A DNA stretch of 64,000 nt from Myxococcus qinghaiensis (GTDB lineage: Bacteria > Myxococcota > Myxococcia > Myxococcales > Myxococcaceae), in contig NZ_JAKCFA010000003.1 in assembly GCF_024198215.1 (NCBI RefSeq), forward strand, positions 62,001 to 126,000, read 5' to 3'. Both the position numbers and the translations under genes were made by a program. The notes beneath the pieces are model-generated. The model was not told the origin of the DNA. It ran no database searches and worked only from the letters and a program-made list of their open reading frames with translations. How positions within the stretch are numbered: the first letter of the stretch is position 1; the number at the start of each line of letters is the position of its first letter. Below, piece after piece: positions 17,201 to 26,102 of this stretch.

Positions 17201-18750
17201 GCATCGAGGGCACGTACAACGAGAACTCCGGCAGCGAGGAGCGCAGCACCGCGAGCTTCTCCATGGGCCTGCGCCTGCCGAACACGCCCTTCCCGAGCGC
17301 GCCGGTGGGCAGCCTGCTGCTGGTGGCGATGACGCCGGGGGGCACCAGCCGCAACCACATCCGCGACGTGCAGGTGCTCCAGTCGCCCCACACGGGTGTC
17401 ATCGTGGAGGAGGACAGCGACTACTTCCTGGTGGTGAACGACGTGGGCTCCTGTATGGACGACGTGTCCCACCGGCTCACGGTGAAGAGCGTGCGACTGA
17501 TGCCCACCGGCGAAGCCGCCCGGGCGCTGGGCAAGGCCATGGCCACGGTGATGACCGAGCTGCGCGGGGCGACCCCTGCCTACGTGGAGCAGGGACGCGT
17601 GACGAACAGCGAGATGGAGGCCCTGCGCGCCAGCGCCGAGTCCCGACTGCTCCAGCAGTACAGCGCGGAGTGCCCGGGCTGCCAGCTGAGCGGCATGCCG
17701 GACATCTTCAGCTCGCTCTTCGTGACGTTCGTCACCCAGGAGCTCGCCCGGCTGGAGCGACTGGTGCAACTGCGCACCGTGGAGCGCGCGATTGAGCTCC
17801 AGTTGCTCGACATCCAGTCCCTGGCGGATGACCTGACGAATGGCGCCAACCAGGCGCGGCTGCTGCGCCTCCTGCCCCTGTGGCGCCTGCGCAACCTGGA
17901 TGGCGAGGAGCTGCGCGACAAGTCGCGCGCGTTGACGGGGCTCGTCACCGAGTACCTCTACCCGACGCTGGACCTGCGCCATCCCAACTCGCTGGTGAGC
18001 TTGAAGACGAACGCGGACATCAACGCGCTGTTGCAGGCGAACTGGTCTGACGACTTCACGGTGCTCGCAGACAAGGCGCTCGCGGCCGTCACCGCCGTCG
18101 AGACGGCCCTGGCCCAGGCGCGCATCACCGACAAGCTGCCCAAGGACGTGGCCATTGCCTTCGCCTTCCCCAACCCCGCGTTCAGCATGCCCACGCAGTG
18201 GCACGCGGCGAATGCGGAGCGCTCGGAGACGCTGTGGAACACGCTCTTGCAGGGCTCGGGCGAGGTGAGCATCACCCTCACGCCGGAGGACCTGTACAGC
18301 GTGGGAGGCCAGGGTGGCGCGCTGCTCTGCCAGCACCACATGCCCATCATCAAGAACCTGGGCATCCAGGTCGTCCGTCCCTTCAGCAGCACCAACGCGG
18401 CGGACTCGCAGGCGGGCCTGACGGTGCCGGTGCGGTGGGGTGACGTGCTGTCCCATCCCTCCACGGCGGGCCTCAAGAACTACGTGATGCTCAACCAGGA
18501 CTTCCTCGTCGGCGCGCCGCACCTGCTGTTCGGCAATGACATCGAGGTGCTGACGCTCTTCGCACAGGACCTCCAGCAGCCGTTCGCTGCCATCGCCGGC
18601 AATGGCCTGTCACCGTTCGGCACCTTCAACATCCGGCTGGGCAACGTGCCTCCCGCGCTGTTCGACGAGGCCTCGGCGCTGGTCATCACCATGAAGGTGG
18701 ACGTGCTGGAGCTGGCGACTCCGGTCTCCGGCGTCACCGTCTGCCAGTAG
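14284..18750 (+). CDS. Very large lipoprotein, possible TcA-like partner of the RHS protein
   Basis: 1488 aa from ATG at 14284 with GGGAGGAG eight bases upstream. Lipobox LLALMACGE (Cys18). Residues 40-200 are Cys-rich (over a dozen Cys), residues 250-720 are mainly helical, and residues about 720-800 look like a coiled coil (VTTRKSALTTALNEFTQH, LVGLQDNLELQRTQFNDFAA). A beta-rich stretch follows (850-1080), then helices and a C-terminal beta domain ending SPFGTFNIRLGNV, LFDEASALVITMKVDVLE. That ending recalls the TcB-binding tail of TcA toxin subunits (a strand, then F-D-x-x-S-D-V-x-L-x-x), and a TcB/TcC-like gene follows. No domain is recognised with certainty; TcA homology is inference only. 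Confidence 0.6.
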   Translation: MRSLSPWCLGVLLALMACGEASEEEVNDVEALSEASQMLNGACDDTRLAWASAGDPSNICAVPWQYGLDCNKSGTNSSCGLSTGFETMTCYDYPTCRLPQFGVQSRATTNFSQTVNSCTAYTEEECRPKQHTPEVEICTTVTRFNCTTQCVAAANAKRNSLPLADRNMVTIQSVQGATEREVNSGSCTFTLTQWPTYIAKADAACGASTGNHPCPDPSKPIYPTCRHNNFGNDVATACNANPLFHTAGTSLNTVKLAAAAKWAAMTPKNYEPSPLYVQQPMCRTCDHLALTPQSTDTQVTAKYDCLVQQGLASGLPAGAGGAQLRSEVVSRLKLLFELHGHQLTAAQAQFIRGLYVSDPSANTTCSAGFIAPTTTGCGVSLTALNAAMDTCTRFSSAHVPGISARSQVAYCVGLASQAAAVPAGACQGDVYREKYHAMWVKLYERALSDLRRDDVPNDTLQRKVPNASDVRTHLKSISDWYAVQQAQMFPGALNSPVLMKQLSETFGMFWKVAYENALLNVNGLPLHAQPLNAGLLVDQAVLEATLTGTPAMSGPPLLMLLGDGFSGLFQRMEDFSYLHDLGCRFKGCGGGTVDTETGELWALFGAVPEAPALQAAMAAANKLNTAGEDHAGWVAVFGLLHANHVTFTQAVLSATGETTYSPALLKSGAAGAPAPLARWAQMVEKADAYSSSYAKSGFFVSTSRDTLKTGIEEYKSNFINDVVTTRKSALTTALNEFTQHRTALINEVLGEVANAANQKTVRTTLARKLNEFYSLNADLVGLQDNLELQRTQFNDFAAAFNTALDIESPNLGTDIQRGPVQVLSIGADEARHSPGGTFNILTLAVRQPGPGGVGGPQAFGIPALRGELLNFEVSGDYTPSCAISGALLPHPASNAPTAVNLGNGKALTGPGGYTVIFSGSGYQAESSNLSMFAKSSVETRLCAGVKTEVGAEFFGNGTTAYVSAEACVNSSTGIEGTYNENSGSEERSTASFSMGLRLPNTPFPSAPVGSLLLVAMTPGGTSRNHIRDVQVLQSPHTGVIVEEDSDYFLVVNDVGSCMDDVSHRLTVKSVRLMPTGEAARALGKAMATVMTELRGATPAYVEQGRVTNSEMEALRASAESRLLQQYSAECPGCQLSGMPDIFSSLFVTFVTQELARLERLVQLRTVERAIELQLLDIQSLADDLTNGANQARLLRLLPLWRLRNLDGEELRDKSRALTGLVTEYLYPTLDLRHPNSLVSLKTNADINALLQANWSDDFTVLADKALAAVTAVETALAQARITDKLPKDVAIAFAFPNPAFSMPTQWHAANAERSETLWNTLLQGSGEVSITLTPEDLYSVGGQGGALLCQHHMPIIKNLGIQVVRPFSSTNAADSQAGLTVPVRWGDVLSHPSTAGLKNYVMLNQDFLVGAPHLLFGNDIEVLTLFAQDLQQPFAAIAGNGLSPFGTFNIRLGNVPPALFDEASALVITMKVDVLELATPVSGVTVCQ

Positions 18751-18770
18751 TCCCTCTTTGGTTTCCTTGA

Positions 18771-18813
18771 GGGTGGCGGAGCGACGTGGGGAACACCCCG
18801 CACTCCGCCGCCC
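18771..18813 (+). terminator. Intercistronic hairpin between the large lipoprotein and RHS genes
   Basis: GGGTGGCGGAG (18771-18781) pairs with CTCCGCCGCCC (18803-18813), one G-U pair, and the 21-base interior can form a further GTGGGG/CCCCGC stem. No U tract follows. It may attenuate or protect the upstream message rather than end the operon. Confidence 0.55.
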
Positions 18814-18864
18814 TGTCGTCTCGCCGTACCACTGTCGTCAGCACTTCACCCATCAGGTAGGACC

Positions 18865-21800
18865 ATGAAACCGTTTACCCTCTTCCGACGGATGCTGGGC
18901 GGCACCGCCCTGCTCGTCTCTCCCCTCGCGCTCGCGCAGCCCGCTGGCTTCACGGACGCCAAGATTCAACCTCCCCAGCTCGCCGCGCCGCAGCGAGGCT
19001 CGCTCATCGGCACCTACGCGCAGACGGCCTTCGGCGCGGCGGACGTGGCGCGCGGTGGCTTCGCGCTGGCCTCCCCCTTCACCGTTCCCAAAGACAGGGG
19101 CGAGGTGCTCGGCTCGCCCTTCCCCACCTACTCCTCCGACGCGGGCCAGTCAGAGTGGGGCCACGGCTGGCAGACCAAGCTGGAGATCCGCCGCTGGCGC
19201 GTCCGGGGGGATTTGGACTACGCGACGGACGACCTCTCCAGCCCCTGGGGCCGGCTGGTGCGCGGCGCCGACGGCGCCTGGTATCCGGCGGACCTGAATC
19301 CCGCCGTGCGCGTGGAGCAGTCCGCCACGGCCCTCACCGCGTACCACCCCGACGGCAGCGTGTGGACCTTCGGCGACGGCGCGCAGGTGAGCACGGCCAA
19401 GGGCATCTACTCCTGGTCCCTGCGCGAGGTGGTGAGCGCCACGGGCCGCAAGACGCGCTTCACCTACGAGGCCAATGCGACGGGCCGCCTCTTCCTGACG
19501 ACGGTGCAGTACGGCGGCACCGGCAATGACTTCCAGTACCAGGTGGACCTGGGCTACGCGACGCTGGCGAAGCCGGTGGATGACTTCCGCTCCAGCAAGA
19601 AGCTGCGGTTGGACCGGCGCGTGTCGTCCGTGTCGGTGAAGGCGAAGAACGCGAACACGGGCCTCTTCGAGGCGCGGTGGCAGTACCTGCTCACGTACAC
19701 CGAGCCGGTGGAGGGCGTGGCCTTCTACCTGGCCCAGGTGGACCAGTCCTACGGCACGGTGCCCAACGTGACGGTGGCGCCCACGGCCCGGTACACGTAC
19801 CACGCGTCGGCGGAGGCGCTCGCCGCCGCCAGCTTCACCCGGGTGACGAAGCTGGACGCGACGCTCGCCACCGCGGGCCAGGACGCCATCCAGCCGTGGC
19901 GCGCCACGCTGCTGGATGAGGACGAGGACGGACGGCTCGACTTCGAACACGCCCAGGCGCAGATGCTCTACGTCCAGGAGGACTCGGGCTTCCGCGCCGA
20001 GGCCCTGCCTCCGGCCAACGCCGGCACGCAGTCGGTGTGCCGTCCCACCGCCAACGTGAGCAACGAGCCCCGGCTGCTGGCGCGCCTGCGCCCCAACCAG
20101 CTCAAGCCCGAGGTCGTGGCCATCACCAACCCCGGAGGCTCCAACACGGACGTCCGCGTGTGCGACCGCGCGGGCACGCTGCTGTCCCAGCAGTCCCTGA
20201 CGGGAGCGTGGCAGCTGGGCCCGCACACCCGCTTCGTGGACCTGGACAGCGACCAGCAGCCGGACTTCATCCGCGTCGTCCCGGGCGGCTTCCAGGTGCG
20301 TCCCAACACCAGCGGCGTGGCGCCCGGCACCAGCTTCGGCGCCGCCGTCACCGGGACGCTGACGCCCAGCGTGTCCGCCACGGCGACATGGGTGCATGAC
20401 ATGAACGGCGACAGCATCCCGGACATCGTCGCGCGCCTCTCCAACGGCCTGCACGTGTGGCCGGGCACCGGCAAGTTCGGGTTCGACTCCGCCTCCAGCA
20501 AGCTGTTCCCCGTGCTGACGAAGACGGGCGTCAGCCTGGCGCAGCTCGCCACCTACTCCGCCATGTTCGTGGACGTGAATCGCGACGGCCTGTCGGACGT
20601 GCTGTTGTCGAAGCCGGGCCTCGCCCTGCTCTTCGTCAACAACGGCAGCGAGTTCCGCGAAGTCACCGTCCCCGCGCTCACCTTCTTCAACGGGACGACG
20701 AGCGCGCTGACCCAGGGCGACTTCGCGGGCAGCGGCAACACCAGCCTCACCGTGACGAAGGGCTCGGACGCCTACAGCACGTCCCTGGACGGGCCCGAGA
20801 CGGGGCTGCTCAAGTCCGCGGACGACGGCAAGGGCACCGTGCTGGGCTTCACCTACACCCGCCTGCCCGCCGCGCCCGGGGCCCGCTTCCGGCAGCCGGT
20901 GCTCGCGTCGCTGACATCGGCGTCCTCGGGCTACGACACCATCACCTACGGCTACCAGTACTTCGGGGCCAACTACCACTCGCAGGGCGGCTTCCTCGTC
21001 GGCTTCGACAGCGTCGTGCGCACCGCGCCGCAAGAGAGCCACGCGGTCAACTTCCTCAACGGCGACGACTTCGCCGGCCTGCTGCTCTCCGACACGCGCA
21101 CGGACGCGCTCACGCCCCAGGTCCGCGAGGTGTCCTTCCGCGAGTACGAGGACGCCACGCACCAGGGCCTCACGTTCAAGCGCCTGAAGGAGGAGGGCCA
21201 GGGCTTCCGCGACGCGAGCCTGCCGGCGCTGACGCTCACCGAGTCGACGAAGACGCTGGCCTTCGACGGCGTGTGCCCCCAGCAACAGGTGCGCGTCATC
21301 CCCTGGGGCACGCTCACCACCACGCTGGGACGCGCCAGCCTGCCGGCGCTCGTCAAGCACCTGCACTGCCTGCCCTCCAACGTGACGTACGCGGGCACGC
21401 ACCCGCAGCCCGCGCTGGACTTCTCCTACCAGGGCGTCATCACCCGCAACTCCGTGGGACTGGTGCAGAGCGTGGTGGCGCAGGGACCGCAAGGCGCCAT
21501 GCCGCTGCAGACGGTGAGCTACGCGTCCGACTACACCGTGAAGACGGTGAGCGAGCCCGGCCGGGGCACCACGACGTTCGACTACGCCCCGGGCCGCCTG
21601 CTGCTCTCCAAGGTCATTCAGCCTGACGGCGTGGCGCTGGAAGTCACCGAGCGTCACCCGCTGCACGACGGCCTCTTGACGTTGACCACGCGGCGCGGCG
21701 GAAGCACGCATGTGGAGCGCTTCCGCTATGACGGGATGGAGCGGCTGGCGAAGCGGTGGGACTCGCTCGGTGTCGCGAGCGAGGTGAACCCCAACGAGAC

Positions 21801-24378
21801 GCTCAGCTACCGGTTCGCCACGGCCACCAGGCCCGCGGGCATCGCCGCGACGGCGCTGGTGGACGCGAGCAGCAACGCCCGGCGCTACACGGAGGAGTAC
21901 TCCACCGCGGCTGGCGAGGACGTGGCAAGGACGCGCCTGGTCCCCGAGGGCTGGGTGGTGGATGGACTGACGCTGCACAGCCGCCAGCAGCGCGAGAAGA
22001 CGCGCTACGTGCGCCCGAACCTGCCGGCCAACGCGGACATGGCGGCCCTGGACTACGCGACGCTGCTGGGTGGAATCGAGCAGACGTCGAGCGTGCGCAC
22101 CGCCGTCTTCGGCTACGACGTGGAGAAGGTGCTGCGCCACCACGTCGACGTCCAGCAGACCCTGGCGACGTCCTGGGCCCTGCAGGGCGGACGGCTTGTC
22201 GTGGAGACGCAGGAGAACGGCATGCAGACGCGTCGCCAGTTCCTGGACGCGGCGAAGCGGATGACGCGGTACGAGGACGAGCTGGGCTTCGCGTACTCGT
22301 ACACCTACGACTCGCTGGGGCGCCTGCGGGGCGTGACGATGCCGGACAGCCAGGGCCACCGCCTGGCCTATGACGCCTATGGCCGCGTCGGCCGCGTGGA
22401 GCGCGACGGCGTGGCGAACGTGGACTTCCAGTACACCCCCGGGACGTGGCTGGTGTCCGCCAAGCAGTTCCGCACGCCGGGCAACACGCTGGTCCGCGGC
22501 GAGAGCTACCAGTACGACGGCATCGGCCGCCGCACCGGCATCACCCACACGAGCGCCGCGGGCGGAGCGAAGTCGTACCAGCTCTACTACGATGGCGCCT
22601 CGCCGGCCGCGCCCGCCAACACGAGCGCGCCGGGCCTGCTCACCGCCACGTCGGGAGATGGGTACACGAAGCGGATGGAGTACCGCACGGACGGCACGCT
22701 GTCGAAGTCGACGCTCCAACTGAGCGGCTGGCGCACGGTGGAGAGCGAGCTGACGTACGCGGAGAGCGGAGAGGTGAGCCAGGAAGTCACGCGCGTGAAG
22801 GACGCGGGGGGCGCGGTCCTGTCCACGACGACGCTCGGCTACGCCTGGGATGCCTGGGGGCGGATGAGCGCGCTGACGCGCAACGGCCAGCCCTGGGCGA
22901 GCGTGCAGTACAACGGCCTGGGCAAGACGGCGAAGGTGGACTTCGGCGGTGGGACGTCCGTGGAGATGGGCTACGACGCCCTCACCCGGCAGCGCACCAC
23001 GCTGCTGCACACGACGCCCGCGTGGAGCTCCGGCGTCGCCTGGAAGCTGAATGCGCGGGGCCTCACCGACAGCGAGGTGATGGCCTTCGGCGGCACGACG
23101 CTCGTGCGCCAGTATGGCTATTCACCCCAGGGCTTCCTGGCCTCCGCCCAGGACGCGCAGCATGCGTATGACTACGGCTTCGACGCGATGGGGCTGTCCA
23201 CGCACATCTCCGACGCGTCAGGCACGCGCAACCTCGTCACGGGCGCCAACACGCTGGTGGCCGGGGGCGTGACGTACACCCTGGACGGGCTGGGCCGCAC
23301 GGTGGGCCGGGATGACCTGAGCCTCACCTACGGGCCGGACGGCCAGGTGGCCACCGCGACCAAGGGCACGCAGTCCTGGAGCTTCGTGTACGACGAGGAT
23401 GGCGAGCGCCTGCTGAAGCGCGATGCCTCGGGGACGCCGCTGGCGGCCTACCTGGAGGGCGGCGCGTACCTGGACGCCACGGGCATCACCCAGCCGGTGC
23501 GCGTGGACTCGCAGCTGGTGGGGGCGCTCCAGAACGGCACCTTCCGGCTCTTGTCCACCGACCGCCGGGGCACGGTGATGGCGGACGCGGATGGTACGCC
23601 GAGGCTCGCGTCTCCCTTCGGAGACCGGGCGACGCACCCCACGGGCGCGGCGGCGCTGGACTACGTGGAGAAGGCCTATGACGCGGACCTGGGCTTCGTG
23701 CGCATGGGCGTTCGCGACTACGACACCCGCATCAACCGCTTCACGACGCCGGACCCGCTGTTCCTCGAGGACCTGGAGAAGTGCCGCGCCAGCCCCGTGG
23801 AGTGCAACCTCTACAGCTACGTCAGCAACCGGCCGCTGGACCTGGTGGACCCGACGGGCACCGAGGAGAAGCCGTTGACCCACGGTGACGCCGTCGGCAA
23901 TGGGGTGAGTGTCGGCGCGCCCATCGCCGTCGCGGCGGGCGTGCGCGTCGGTGGACCCAAGATTGTCTCGGGCGTGAAGGCCGGGTACGACATGGGCAAG
24001 CGGTTCCTGAACAACCCGGTGGTCGCCACCGTCCGCAAGGGCAACTCCGCCCTCAAGGTCGTGAAGTTCATCGGCGGGTGCATCAACGGCACCAACCCCC
24101 TCTTCAGCGAGCCGGTGGCCCAGTCGCGGGCCCGCTTCATCCGGGAGGCCATCCAGGAGATGGAGCAGCAGCAGTCCAACCTGCACCGGGAGCTGGAGAG
24201 CTACCTCGACGAGGCGAACCAGACGCTGAAGGACGAGGCGCGCATGGACTACGTCCACCAGCGCATCAATGAGCTGGCGGCCGAGGACCAGGCGCTCCAG
24301 AAGAAGATCGACAAGGCGTCGGAGAACCTGGAGAGCGCGGAGCAGGAGCTGAAGGAGTTCTACGAGGACCACAAGTAA
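18865..24378 (+). CDS. Giant SpvB/TcdB-like RHS-repeat protein (Tc toxin B/C-like)
   Basis: 1837 aa with a signal peptide (ALLVSPLALAQP). Order: SpvB-like N-terminal domain (about 45-330; EVLGSPFPTYSSDAGQSEWG, GHGWQTKLEIRRW); FG-GAP/VCBS-type Asp repeats (DLDSDQQPDF near 457, DMNGDSIPDI near 512, DVNRDGLSDV near 569); a TcdB middle-like region (LKSADDGKGTVLGFTYTRL, GYQYFGANYHSQGGFLVGFD); RHS/YD repeats (about 1000-1600); and an RHS core with DYDTRINRFTTPDPLF and NLYSYVSNRPLDLVDPTG (1648-1665). The last 172 residues are a variable tip with Gly/Ala-rich hydrophobic stretches and a charged coiled coil. SpvB plus VCBS plus RHS in one chain is the arrangement of Tc toxin B-C cocoons. No immunity gene is evident downstream. 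Confidence 0.85.
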   Translation: MKPFTLFRRMLGGTALLVSPLALAQPAGFTDAKIQPPQLAAPQRGSLIGTYAQTAFGAADVARGGFALASPFTVPKDRGEVLGSPFPTYSSDAGQSEWGHGWQTKLEIRRWRVRGDLDYATDDLSSPWGRLVRGADGAWYPADLNPAVRVEQSATALTAYHPDGSVWTFGDGAQVSTAKGIYSWSLREVVSATGRKTRFTYEANATGRLFLTTVQYGGTGNDFQYQVDLGYATLAKPVDDFRSSKKLRLDRRVSSVSVKAKNANTGLFEARWQYLLTYTEPVEGVAFYLAQVDQSYGTVPNVTVAPTARYTYHASAEALAAASFTRVTKLDATLATAGQDAIQPWRATLLDEDEDGRLDFEHAQAQMLYVQEDSGFRAEALPPANAGTQSVCRPTANVSNEPRLLARLRPNQLKPEVVAITNPGGSNTDVRVCDRAGTLLSQQSLTGAWQLGPHTRFVDLDSDQQPDFIRVVPGGFQVRPNTSGVAPGTSFGAAVTGTLTPSVSATATWVHDMNGDSIPDIVARLSNGLHVWPGTGKFGFDSASSKLFPVLTKTGVSLAQLATYSAMFVDVNRDGLSDVLLSKPGLALLFVNNGSEFREVTVPALTFFNGTTSALTQGDFAGSGNTSLTVTKGSDAYSTSLDGPETGLLKSADDGKGTVLGFTYTRLPAAPGARFRQPVLASLTSASSGYDTITYGYQYFGANYHSQGGFLVGFDSVVRTAPQESHAVNFLNGDDFAGLLLSDTRTDALTPQVREVSFREYEDATHQGLTFKRLKEEGQGFRDASLPALTLTESTKTLAFDGVCPQQQVRVIPWGTLTTTLGRASLPALVKHLHCLPSNVTYAGTHPQPALDFSYQGVITRNSVGLVQSVVAQGPQGAMPLQTVSYASDYTVKTVSEPGRGTTTFDYAPGRLLLSKVIQPDGVALEVTERHPLHDGLLTLTTRRGGSTHVERFRYDGMERLAKRWDSLGVASEVNPNETLSYRFATATRPAGIAATALVDASSNARRYTEEYSTAAGEDVARTRLVPEGWVVDGLTLHSRQQREKTRYVRPNLPANADMAALDYATLLGGIEQTSSVRTAVFGYDVEKVLRHHVDVQQTLATSWALQGGRLVVETQENGMQTRRQFLDAAKRMTRYEDELGFAYSYTYDSLGRLRGVTMPDSQGHRLAYDAYGRVGRVERDGVANVDFQYTPGTWLVSAKQFRTPGNTLVRGESYQYDGIGRRTGITHTSAAGGAKSYQLYYDGASPAAPANTSAPGLLTATSGDGYTKRMEYRTDGTLSKSTLQLSGWRTVESELTYAESGEVSQEVTRVKDAGGAVLSTTTLGYAWDAWGRMSALTRNGQPWASVQYNGLGKTAKVDFGGGTSVEMGYDALTRQRTTLLHTTPAWSSGVAWKLNARGLTDSEVMAFGGTTLVRQYGYSPQGFLASAQDAQHAYDYGFDAMGLSTHISDASGTRNLVTGANTLVAGGVTYTLDGLGRTVGRDDLSLTYGPDGQVATATKGTQSWSFVYDEDGERLLKRDASGTPLAAYLEGGAYLDATGITQPVRVDSQLVGALQNGTFRLLSTDRRGTVMADADGTPRLASPFGDRATHPTGAAALDYVEKAYDADLGFVRMGVRDYDTRINRFTTPDPLFLEDLEKCRASPVECNLYSYVSNRPLDLVDPTGTEEKPLTHGDAVGNGVSVGAPIAVAAGVRVGGPKIVSGVKAGYDMGKRFLNNPVVATVRKGNSALKVVKFIGGCINGTNPLFSEPVAQSRARFIREAIQEMEQQQSNLHRELESYLDEANQTLKDEARMDYVHQRINELAAEDQALQKKIDKASENLESAEQELKEFYEDHK

Positions 24379-24405
24379 GCAACACCTGTCGTGAGTCCAG
24401 CGCGG

Positions 24406-24436
24406 AGGAGGGCCGGGTCTTTCACCGGCCCTCCTT
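24406..24436 (+). terminator. Strong hairpin terminator after the RHS gene
   Basis: AGGAGGGCCGG (24406-24416) and CCGGCCCTCCT (24425-24435) are a perfect 11-bp stem around an 8-base loop, 28 bases after the stop codon, followed by TTCGG. Confidence 0.85.
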
Positions 24437-24486
24437 CGGAGCTGGGTTGGCGCCATCCTTGATGGTTGCCGTCTATGCTCGGGGCC

Positions 24487-25881
24487 ATGAGCCCTTCCGC
24501 CGAGCATGAAGCTGGAGCGCCGTCAGGACCGTCAGGCGGAGGCTATTCGCGGCGGGTGGGCCTGTTCTCGGGGGTGATGCTCGTCATTGGCGGCATCATC
24601 GGCTCGGGCATCTTCCTCAACCCCGCCATCGTCGCCCAGCGCGTGCACACCCCCGCCCTCACGCTGGGGGCCTGGCTGCTCGGCGGGGTCGTGGCGCTCA
24701 TCGGCGCCTTCATCTACGGCGAGCTGGGCCAGCGAATCCCCAAGGCAGGCGGCAGCTACGTCTACCTGCGCGATGCCTTTGGCGAGCTGCCCGCCTTCCT
24801 CAATGCCTGGGGAATGCTCCTGATGATCGCCACCGGCGCCATCGCCGCGGTGGCGGTGACCTTCGCCAACTACACGCTGGCGCTGACGGGACTCGCGGAC
24901 GGCTACCGGTACCCGCTCGCCGTCGGCGCCATCCTCCTGCTGTCCGGGGTCAACTACTTCGGCGTGCGGCCTGGGGCGCTCACGCAGAACGTCTTCACGG
25001 TGCTCAAGCTGGTCGCGCTCGCGGTGCTCATCGGCGCGGGCCTGCTGCTCGCGGGGGCCTCTCCCTCGGTGGGGACCACGACGCCCCCAGCGCCTCCTGA
25101 CTCCATCGCGCTGGCGCTCGGCGCCGCGCTCGTCCCCGTCCTCTTCAGCTACGGCGGCTGGCAGCAGACCAACTTCGTGGCCGAGGAGCTGGTGAATCCG
25201 GAGCGCAACCTGCCCCGCGCGCTGCTCTGGGGCGTCATCGGCGTGGTGACGGTGTACCTGCTCGCCAACCTCACCTACCTGCGCACGCTCGGAGCGGAGG
25301 GATTGGCGGCGAGCACCGCGCCGGCGGCGGACGCGCTCGGTTCGCTGTTGGGGCCCACGGGCCGCACGTTCATCACCGCGGGCGTGGCGCTCTCCACCTT
25401 CGGATTCCTCAACCTCGTCATCCTCGTGTCGCCCCGCGTCTATCAGGCGATGGCGGCGGATGGGTTGTTCTTCCCATGGATGGCGCGGCTGCATCCGCGC
25501 TACCGCACGCCCTCGGCGGCCATCGTCTTCCAGGCGGTCTGGGCCATCCTCCTCACGAGCACGGGGACCTACGGCGAGTTGCTCGACTACGTCGTCTTCG
25601 CCGACTGGCTCGTCTTCGGCGCCACGGCCGCCACGCTCTTCGTCTACCGGGCCCGGGAGCACCAGGGCCAGGTGCCTCGCGTGTCGTATCGCGTGCCGGG
25701 TTACCCCGTCACACCGCTGCTCTTCATCGCGGCGGCGGTCTACGTCGTGGTGGGCTCCACCGCGTCCAATCCCCTCAACGCGCTCAAGGGCTCGCTGCTG
25801 CTCGGCGCGGGCGTGCCCGTGTTCCTCTACTGGCGCAGGCGCAGGGAGGCGCGCGCCGCTGTCGTCGTCGCGCCGGATTGA
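24487..25881 (+). CDS. APC-superfamily amino acid permease
   Basis: 464 aa from ATG at 24487; ATG at 24475 and TTG at 24466 are in frame and possible. Twelve hydrophobic segments are expected. The first carries the APC substrate-site motif VIGGIIGSGIFLNPAIV, and there is the QRIPKAGGSYVYLRDAFGEL loop, FSYGGWQQTNFVAEELVNPE and FPWMARLHPRYRTPSAAI. This matches LAT/amino acid-polyamine transporters, inner-membrane uptake or exchange of amino acids. Substrate not readable. Separated from the RHS gene by a terminator, so an independent unit, convergent with the SDR gene. Confidence 0.9.
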   Translation: MSPSAEHEAGAPSGPSGGGYSRRVGLFSGVMLVIGGIIGSGIFLNPAIVAQRVHTPALTLGAWLLGGVVALIGAFIYGELGQRIPKAGGSYVYLRDAFGELPAFLNAWGMLLMIATGAIAAVAVTFANYTLALTGLADGYRYPLAVGAILLLSGVNYFGVRPGALTQNVFTVLKLVALAVLIGAGLLLAGASPSVGTTTPPAPPDSIALALGAALVPVLFSYGGWQQTNFVAEELVNPERNLPRALLWGVIGVVTVYLLANLTYLRTLGAEGLAASTAPAADALGSLLGPTGRTFITAGVALSTFGFLNLVILVSPRVYQAMAADGLFFPWMARLHPRYRTPSAAIVFQAVWAILLTSTGTYGELLDYVVFADWLVFGATAATLFVYRAREHQGQVPRVSYRVPGYPVTPLLFIAAAVYVVVGSTASNPLNALKGSLLLGAGVPVFLYWRRRREARAAVVVAPD

Positions 25882-26076
25882 GCCTCAGGGAACAACACGC
25901 TCAGGCCCCGCGTCGTCTACAGCCCGCTCCTTGAATCAAGCGAAGGATTGGGCAGATGAGTCTGGGTCTTTCATGGAACTCCGCCGCGTGGCACGGAATG
26001 CTCCTCGGGGGACTCCTCGCGCGCTCCCCGGAGGCGATGGGCATGGAGTAGGTGGACGGCAGGCGTGCTCGAGAGT

Positions 26077-26102
26077 CGGAGTCCTCAGGCCCGAGGACTC
26101 CG
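26077..26102. terminator. Hairpin terminator for the convergent permease and SDR genes
   Basis: CGGAGTCCTC (26077-26086) and GAGGACTCCG (26093-26102) form a perfect 10-bp stem with a 6-base loop. The SDR stop codon (26085-26087 on the minus strand) lies inside the structure. Confidence 0.75.

Noticed and set aside
15352-18522. A 1056-codon minus-strand open frame opposite the large lipoprotein
   Set aside because: Composition is Arg/His/Leu-rich with no domain; the plus strand has a lipobox, ribosome-binding site and normal composition.
19150-23010. A 1286-codon minus-strand open frame opposite the RHS gene
   Set aside because: No motif and skewed Arg/His/Ala composition; the RHS frame has clear repeats.
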